Made by a program: the position numbers and the translations under genes. Positions 14,878 through 18,001 of a stretch of 18,001 nucleotides of DNA are shown here, piece by piece; position 1 is the first letter of the stretch, and the number at the start of each line of letters is the position of its first letter. Location: NCBI GenBank assembly GCA_012798235.1, contig JAAZNP010000035.1, positions 1 through 18,001 on the forward strand, read 5' to 3'. This DNA is from Parcubacteria group bacterium (GTDB taxonomy: Bacteria; Patescibacteriota; Minisyncoccia; UBA6257). Below the pieces are notes generated by a model. That model had not been told where the DNA came from. It saw nothing but the letters and a program-made list of their open reading frames with translations, and searched no databases.

Positions 14878-15657
14878 TTAAACAGTTGGTGATGATTCTA
14901 ATATTTTAATCACTTCTTCGGCTAATTGCCTATAGGCTCTTGCTCCTTCAGAATGAGGATTATATTGTAAGATTGATTGTCCAAAACTAGGCGCTTCAGC
15001 TAAAGAAATGTTTCTGGGAATAATAGCATTAAAAACATAACCAGGAAAATGGCGCAAGATGTTTTTTACTACTAAACGGTCTAAACGATTGCGACGGTCA
15101 TATAAAGTTAAGACCGCTCCTAAAATTTTTAAATCTTCATCTAAATTTCTCCTAATTAAATCAATGGTATTGATTAATTGAGAAAGGCCATCTAAAGCAA
15201 AGAATTCAGTTTGAATCGGAATTAAAACATATTCTGCCGCCACCAAACCATTAACGGTTAAAAGACCCAAAGATGGCGGTAAATCAATTAATATATATTG
15301 ATAATCAGATTTAACATGATTGAGTAATTCTTTCAAGCGATATTCTTTGCCTTGAAAAGAAGCTAATTCTACTTGAGCGCCAATTAATTCAGGTGAAGCC
15401 GGTAAAATATCTAAGCCAAAAAGCGGCGTATGCTGAATTGTATTTTCTAAGGCAAAACCAAAAATTAAATTATGATAAACATTTTGAGGTAGTTTGGCAT
15501 AATTAATACCTAAGCCTGAGGTAGCATTAGCCTGAGGATCAAAATCCACAAGCAAAGTTTTTCTGCCAAGAGCAGCTAAATAACTTCCTAAACTAATGGC
15601 GGTAGTTGTTTTCCCTACGCCACCTTTCTGATTACAAATTGCAATAATTTTTGCCAT
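14878..15657 (-). CDS. parA: Chromosome-partition ATPase ParA (Soj family)
   Basis: A 259-residue Walker-type ATPase with the deviant Walker A motif KGGVGKTT (residues 10-17), Walker A' region LLVDFDPQANATSGLG, Walker B ILIDLPPSLG, and the ParA signature LTLYDRRNRL with the C-terminal IPRNISLAEAPSFG. The absence of an N-terminal DNA-binding extension marks the chromosomal Soj type. It binds DNA non-specifically as an ATP dimer; ParB at parS stimulates ATP hydrolysis, segregating the origin region. It is first in a parA-parB operon. A TATAAT box lies 7 nt before the ATG, so the mRNA is probably leaderless. The -35 region falls inside palindromic element C. Confidence 0.96.
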   Translation of the reverse strand: MAKIIAICNQKGGVGKTTTAISLGSYLAALGRKTLLVDFDPQANATSGLGINYAKLPQNVYHNLIFGFALENTIQHTPLFGLDILPASPELIGAQVELASFQGKEYRLKELLNHVKSDYQYILIDLPPSLGLLTVNGLVAAEYVLIPIQTEFFALDGLSQLINTIDLIRRNLDEDLKILGAVLTLYDRRNRLDRLVVKNILRHFPGYVFNAIIPRNISLAEAPSFGQSILQYNPHSEGARAYRQLAEEVIKILESSPTV

Positions 15658-15664
15658 TAATATT

Positions 15665-15693
15665 ATTATACTACAAACCCCGCACCTTTTAAA
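15665..15693 (-). promoter_or_regulatory. Promoter of parAB, predicting a leaderless mRNA
   Basis: The minus strand has TATAAT (15665-15670), a 17-nt spacer and TTTAAA (15688-15693) as a 4-of-6 match to the -35 box. The expected start coincides with the parA ATG at 15657. The -35 and most of the spacer are formed by the arm of palindromic element C. Confidence 0.6.
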
Positions 15694-15746
15694 GATAAAT
15701 GCCGAAGGCTTATCTTTGATAAAATCAATCTTTAAAAGGTGCGGGG
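15678..15746. repeat. Palindromic element C (19-bp inverted repeats, CCCCGCACCTTTT ends)
   Basis: Perfect 19-bp inverted repeats (15678-15696 and 15728-15746) enclose an inner hairpin, AAAGATAA/TTATCTTT (15691-15698 with 15710-15717), with GCC-GAA-GGC at its tip. The outer end matches element B (CCCGCACCTTTT) and resembles element A. No flanking duplication was found. It lies between parA and tRNA-Leu and supplies part of the parA promoter. Confidence 0.75.
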
Positions 15747-15772
15747 TAAATCTTTCTAAAATTCTATTCCTC

Positions 15773-15802
15773 TTGAATTTTATATCCAGAATACAGTATA
15801 CT
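15773..15802 (+). promoter_or_regulatory. Promoter of tRNA-Leu
   Basis: TTGAAT (15773-15778), an 18-nt spacer and TATACT (15797-15802), with a predicted start near 15809, 8 nt before the mature tRNA. Confidence 0.65.
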
Positions 15803-15816
15803 AGATACTGACCAAA

Positions 15817-15901
15817 GCCTAGGTGCTGGAATTGGCAGACAGAGCAGACTCAAAATCTGCTGGCCCTTGTGGCCGTGTGGGTTCGAGTCCCACCCTGGGC
15901 A
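15817..15901 (+). tRNA. tRNA-Leu (anticodon CAA)
   Basis: An 85-nt class II tRNA. The acceptor is GCCTAGG/CCTGGGC. The anticodon stem AGCAGA/TCTGCT has loop CTCAAAA (anticodon CAA). The long variable arm is GGCCCTTGTGGCC, the T arm contains GGTTCGAGTCC, and the discriminator is A. No CCA is encoded. It is the only plus-strand gene between the parAB operon and the radical SAM gene and has its own promoter. Confidence 0.97.
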
Positions 15902-16242
15902 CACATCTCGCTCATCTTAAACTGGCGCTCATTTAGCAGGGGAGGAGCCGTTTACACCTCTCTCCTTTTATTTGGGTTCATAAATGAACCCTTTATTTAG
16001 ACCCTCCCCTGAAGCATTCGCACCAGTTAAGACTCGCTCGTTTGAAAATATAAGTATAAGAGCGAACCCTTATCTCTTGAGCGACATTATGAAGCCAAAG
16101 GAACAAATATACGAAGCGAGCGAGAGGAAAGCCGGAACTGAGCGAAGCAACATTCCGGAAGGTTTCCCGAAGCAAGCGAGTAATATTTGCCTTTGGCGGA
16201 ATATCAGGAGCGAAAGAGGAAAGGGTGAGCGATTATTTAAAG
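15902..16242. other. Gene-free region with nested inverted repeats and recurrent GAGCGA motifs
   Basis: Between tRNA-Leu and the radical SAM gene. The left half is an imperfect inverted repeat of about 30 bp (15915-15945 with 16003-16032) enclosing a perfect 8-bp hairpin, GGGTTCAT/ATGAACCC (15974-15991). The right half has an inverted repeat, GCCAAAGGAACAAATAT with ATATTTGCCTTTGGC (16094-16110 with about 16183-16197), enclosing CCGGAA/TTCCGG (16132-16137 with 16153-16158). The motif GAGCGA or AGCGAG, or its complement TCGCT, recurs about nine times. A 90-codon plus frame and a 60-codon minus frame run through it, but both read through the repeats and look accidental. It could be a structured RNA, a decayed palindromic mobile element or a repeat cluster. 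Confidence 0.6.
15939..15970 (+). terminator. Possible terminator of tRNA-Leu
   Basis: GGGGAGG (15939-15945) can pair with TCTCTCC (15959-15965) using two G-U pairs, followed by TTTTATTT. The same GGGGAGG also pairs with CCTCCCC at 16003-16009, so another fold is possible. The next hairpin (15974-15991), followed by TTTATTT, is an alternative terminator. Confidence 0.35.
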
Positions 16243-17136
16243 TTATTTTTTCATAAACGAATAATCAAAATCCAAAGGCAGAGGCACTTTACAAGGTCCT
16301 TCTGGCTGATCATAAACATAGGCTGGATAAGCCAAACCGCTGATTCGCTTTCTTAAGGCTGTCATTATTTTCCTTTCTTTTTTGAAATCAACAGTAAAGT
16401 GTTTAGTTCCTAATGGTTCGTCATTATGCAAGATATAATAGGGCTTGATCCCTAAACTTAATAATTCAGTAAATAATTTTTCTAACGTTACAACATTATC
16501 ATTAATTCCTTTGAGAAAAACTGATTGGGATAATAAAATAGCTCCAGTGGAACGCAGTTTTTTAATGGCTTTAATTGTTTCTTTCGTTAATTCATCAGGG
16601 TGTTCAAAATGAAGTAATAAATAAAGCGGCTGTTTTTTCACTAATTTTAAAATCCTTAAAATATTACTGTTGATTTGTTGAGGATCACTGACCATTAGTC
16701 GCGTGCCAATTCTAATAATTTTGATTTGCTTTAATTTCACTATTTTCTTTAATAATAATTCTAAAAGTTTTGGCTGCGTCAAAGGATCACCTCCAGAAAT
16801 TATTATTTCGTTTACTTGAGGGTGTTTTTTAATATAATTAATAATCTGATTTAAATCAGTTTCAGTTAAAAATCCTTTTTGAATATCAGAAACAATACGC
16901 CGGCGAAAACAAAACCGACAATAAGCAGCGCAATTTAGAGTTAATAAAATCAACACTCGATTAGAATAGCGCTGGATCAAGCCTTTGACTGGACTGTATT
17001 TTTCTTCTTTCAAAGGATCCAAAGTTTTTCCTTGATTTTTTAATTCTTTTTTTGAAGGATAAAATTGTTTTCTAATCGCTTTAGATTTTTTCGCCAATTT
17101 TTCCAAATGTTCAGTAATTTTAAATTCTAAATTCAT
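16243..17136 (-). CDS. KamA-family radical SAM protein (lysine 2,3-aminomutase-like)
   Basis: A 297-residue enzyme with the radical SAM cluster motif C-A-A-Y-C-R-F-C (CX3CX2C) in LTLNCAAYCRFCFRR, about residue 80, the ISGGDPLTQP SAM-binding motif, IRIGTRLMVSDP, LLLHFEHPDELT and LSQSVFLKGINDN. These fit lysine 2,3-aminomutase and the EF-P-modifying EpmB, which move an amino group on lysine using a 5'-deoxyadenosyl radical. It is shorter than classical KamA (over 400 residues) and nearer EpmB. The C-terminal motif reads YVYDQPEGPCKVPL, where relatives have D-x-PGGGGK-(V/I)P, so the glycine run is altered although the Asp and Lys remain. Substrate is therefore uncertain. The ATG at 17136 is chosen; a GTG at 17154 lies at the edge of the upstream terminator hairpin. 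No epmA or efp is nearby. Confidence 0.85.
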   Translation of the reverse strand: MNLEFKITEHLEKLAKKSKAIRKQFYPSKKELKNQGKTLDPLKEEKYSPVKGLIQRYSNRVLILLTLNCAAYCRFCFRRRIVSDIQKGFLTETDLNQIINYIKKHPQVNEIIISGGDPLTQPKLLELLLKKIVKLKQIKIIRIGTRLMVSDPQQINSNILRILKLVKKQPLYLLLHFEHPDELTKETIKAIKKLRSTGAILLSQSVFLKGINDNVVTLEKLFTELLSLGIKPYYILHNDEPLGTKHFTVDFKKERKIMTALRKRISGLAYPAYVYDQPEGPCKVPLPLDFDYSFMKK

Positions 17137-17155
17137 AGAATTAAATCTTAACACA

Positions 17156-17187
17156 AAATCCCCATCTTTTTCAAAAGATGGGGATTT
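17156..17187 (-). terminator. Intrinsic terminator after the PT-linker surface protein gene
   Basis: A nearly continuous 15-bp inverted repeat (17156-17170 with 17173-17187), centre CCCCATC/GATGGGG, followed on the minus strand by TTTTGTG. It lies 36 nt after the stop codon at 17224 and 20 nt before the radical SAM start. The plus strand also has a T-rich tail. Confidence 0.8.
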
Positions 17188-17223
17188 ATTTCAATGTGTT
17201 TCTATTGTATTTCTATGGATATT

Positions 17224-18001
17224 TTATCTAAATAATCCTCTTAGAAATCCTCCTAAATTAGGAATAATCTCTCGCCACCAAGGAAGATTAATAACTTTTA
17301 CTCCACCACCATCTACCCCTAAAGAAGTGGTATCAATGGCACAAGCGGGATCAGAGGGAGTACAAGTTTTAGGATCTTTACTAGGATCACTAACACATTG
17401 TAAAGTGTAATTATAGAGACCAGTGTTGGTAATCGTAAAAGGAGGGTCAGTTTTAATATACCCACCAGTTACAGGATAGTTAATAAGATAATAAGTACCA
17501 GTTGTATCACCCCAAATAGCATTAGGATTATCATTCGTCACTACACATTTGTAACATTGATCATTAACTGAGAAAGAACCAATTAAAGGAGTATTCGCAA
17601 AAACAACCAGAGGGGGATTGGGAATTGTTTTATCATCTTTACCATTAATTTGGAAGGAGTCAATCTCACAACCAGTAGGAGGAGGAGGGGTAGGTGGAGG
17701 GGTAGGTGGAGGGGTAGTTGGAGGGGTAGTTGGAGGGGTAGTTGGAGGGGGTGGAGTTTTAGTAACAGTTACATCACTACTACAATCATCGTAACCAGTA
17801 TCACCAGTACAAATTACTGTATAAATATGAGAAGAATCGGTTTGGGTAAAAGTATGGGGAAGAGAATAACCTGATACATTACATTTACTTAAAGAAGTAT
17901 GGCTTAAATTAGTAGCAGAAATAGTGGTTTGATTTTCACCACTTGGAATAGGATTAGGAGTAGAAGTAGCAGTGACAGAACAGGATGCACTGCAATCATC
18001 A
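17224..18001 (-). CDS. Surface/extracellular protein with Cys-rich repeats and Pro/Thr linker, N-terminus outside window
   Basis: The minus frame is open from the window edge (first full codon ends at 18000) to the TAA at 17224-17226, about 258 codons. An internal GTG at 17541 is not the start, since coding continues upstream without a break. The visible part begins DDCSASCSVTAT, a domain of about 80 residues with spaced cysteines that ends YTVICTGDTGYDDCSSDVTVT, echoing its own start, so tandem repeats are likely. Then comes a Pro/Thr linker of about 27 residues (17675-17756), a second Cys-containing domain (GCEIDSFQING ... NDQCYKCVVTND ... NYTLQCVSD) and a C-terminal tail, WWREIIPNLGGFLRGLFR. 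The composition suggests disulfide-bonded Ig-like beta domains on a secreted protein. Function and signal peptide are not visible here. Confidence 0.8.
   Translation of the reverse strand, partial: DDCSASCSVTATSTPNPIPSGENQTTISATNLSHTSLSKCNVSGYSLPHTFTQTDSSHIYTVICTGDTGYDDCSSDVTVTKTPPPPTTPPTTPPTTPPPTPPPTPPPPTGCEIDSFQINGKDDKTIPNPPLVVFANTPLIGSFSVNDQCYKCVVTNDNPNAIWGDTTGTYYLINYPVTGGYIKTDPPFTITNTGLYNYTLQCVSDPSKDPKTCTPSDPACAIDTTSLGVDGGGVKVINLPWWREIIPNLGGFLRGLFR
17687..17746 (-). repeat. Five 12-bp tandem repeats encoding a Pro/Thr linker
   Basis: Five consecutive 12-bp units on the plus strand: GGGGTAGGTGGA twice, then GGGGTAGTTGGA three times, with degenerate copies on both sides. On the minus strand they encode PTTP/PPTP units. 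The 12-bp period keeps the frame, so copy-number change would alter linker length without a frameshift. Confidence 0.85.

Noticed and set aside
16123..16137. GAGAGGAAAGCCGG resembles the GAGGAAAGUCC motif of RNase P RNA
   Set aside because: The matching 3' elements of RNase P RNA (the ACAGAAA-type region and the closing P4 strand) are not present, and the surrounding inverted repeats do not give its fold.
15984..16256. A 90-codon plus-strand frame and a 60-codon minus-strand frame between tRNA-Leu and the radical SAM gene
   Set aside because: Both run through nested inverted repeats and the GAGCGA motif; the translations are repeat-derived, lack ribosome sites and resemble no protein.
17687..17746. 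Tandem repeats considered as a CRISPR-like array
   Set aside because: The units are 12 bp, contiguous without spacers and in frame within a gene; no cas genes are nearby.
17650..17874. Plus-strand 74-codon frame rich in GRWRGSWRG
   Set aside because: It is the antisense reading of the Pro/Thr-encoding tandem repeat of the minus-strand surface-protein gene.

Overview
The window looks like part of a small, low-GC bacterial chromosome, most likely a member of the Candidate Phyla Radiation (Patescibacteria, Parcubacteria-like). This placement is inference. It rests on AT-rich DNA, a 23S rRNA gene interrupted by a group I intron with a LAGLIDADG endonuclease, tRNA genes without an encoded CCA, a 23S gene with no 16S gene upstream, mostly weak Shine-Dalgarno sites and very short gene spacing. 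The standard bacterial code fits (TGG for Trp, TAA/TGA as stops).

Region 1 (1-3840, minus strand) is most of a 23S rRNA gene; its 3' end lies beyond base 1. A 760-nt group I intron sits after the base equivalent to E. coli U1951. The gene has its own leader (boxA-like site and hairpins) and a near-perfect sigma70 promoter. Upstream of that is a palindromic element, and beyond it the terminator of the next gene.

Region 2 (3840-9019, all minus strand) carries an MscS-type membrane protein, tRNA-Ala(UGC), two secreted proteins each with its own strong promoter, strong Shine-Dalgarno and terminator, tRNA-Ile(GAU), a small membrane protein and a PilO-like pilus assembly protein.

Region 3 (9119-13724, plus strand) is a tight information/stress operon: dprA (DNA uptake and recombination), topA (topoisomerase I) and a short rel ((p)ppGpp synthetase/hydrolase ending just after its TGS domain). 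It converges on, and overlaps by 24 bp, a minus-strand parA-parB chromosome-partition operon (13701-15657). The parB linker contains three REP-like palindromes translated in frame.

Region 4 (15660-18001) has a palindromic element in the parA promoter, tRNA-Leu(CAA) on the plus strand, a gene-free stretch of about 340 bp full of inverted repeats, a KamA-family radical SAM enzyme, and the C-terminal part of a Cys-rich, Pro/Thr-linker surface protein that runs off the right edge.

The most notable points are the precisely delimited rRNA intron, a dispersed family of palindromic elements with CCCCGCACCTTTT-like ends lying at the promoters or leaders of three minus-strand transcripts, an expanded 16-bp hairpin inside 23S rRNA, REP-like palindromes inside parB, and the structured intergenic region at 15902-16242. 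No CRISPR array, transposase or phage gene was seen.
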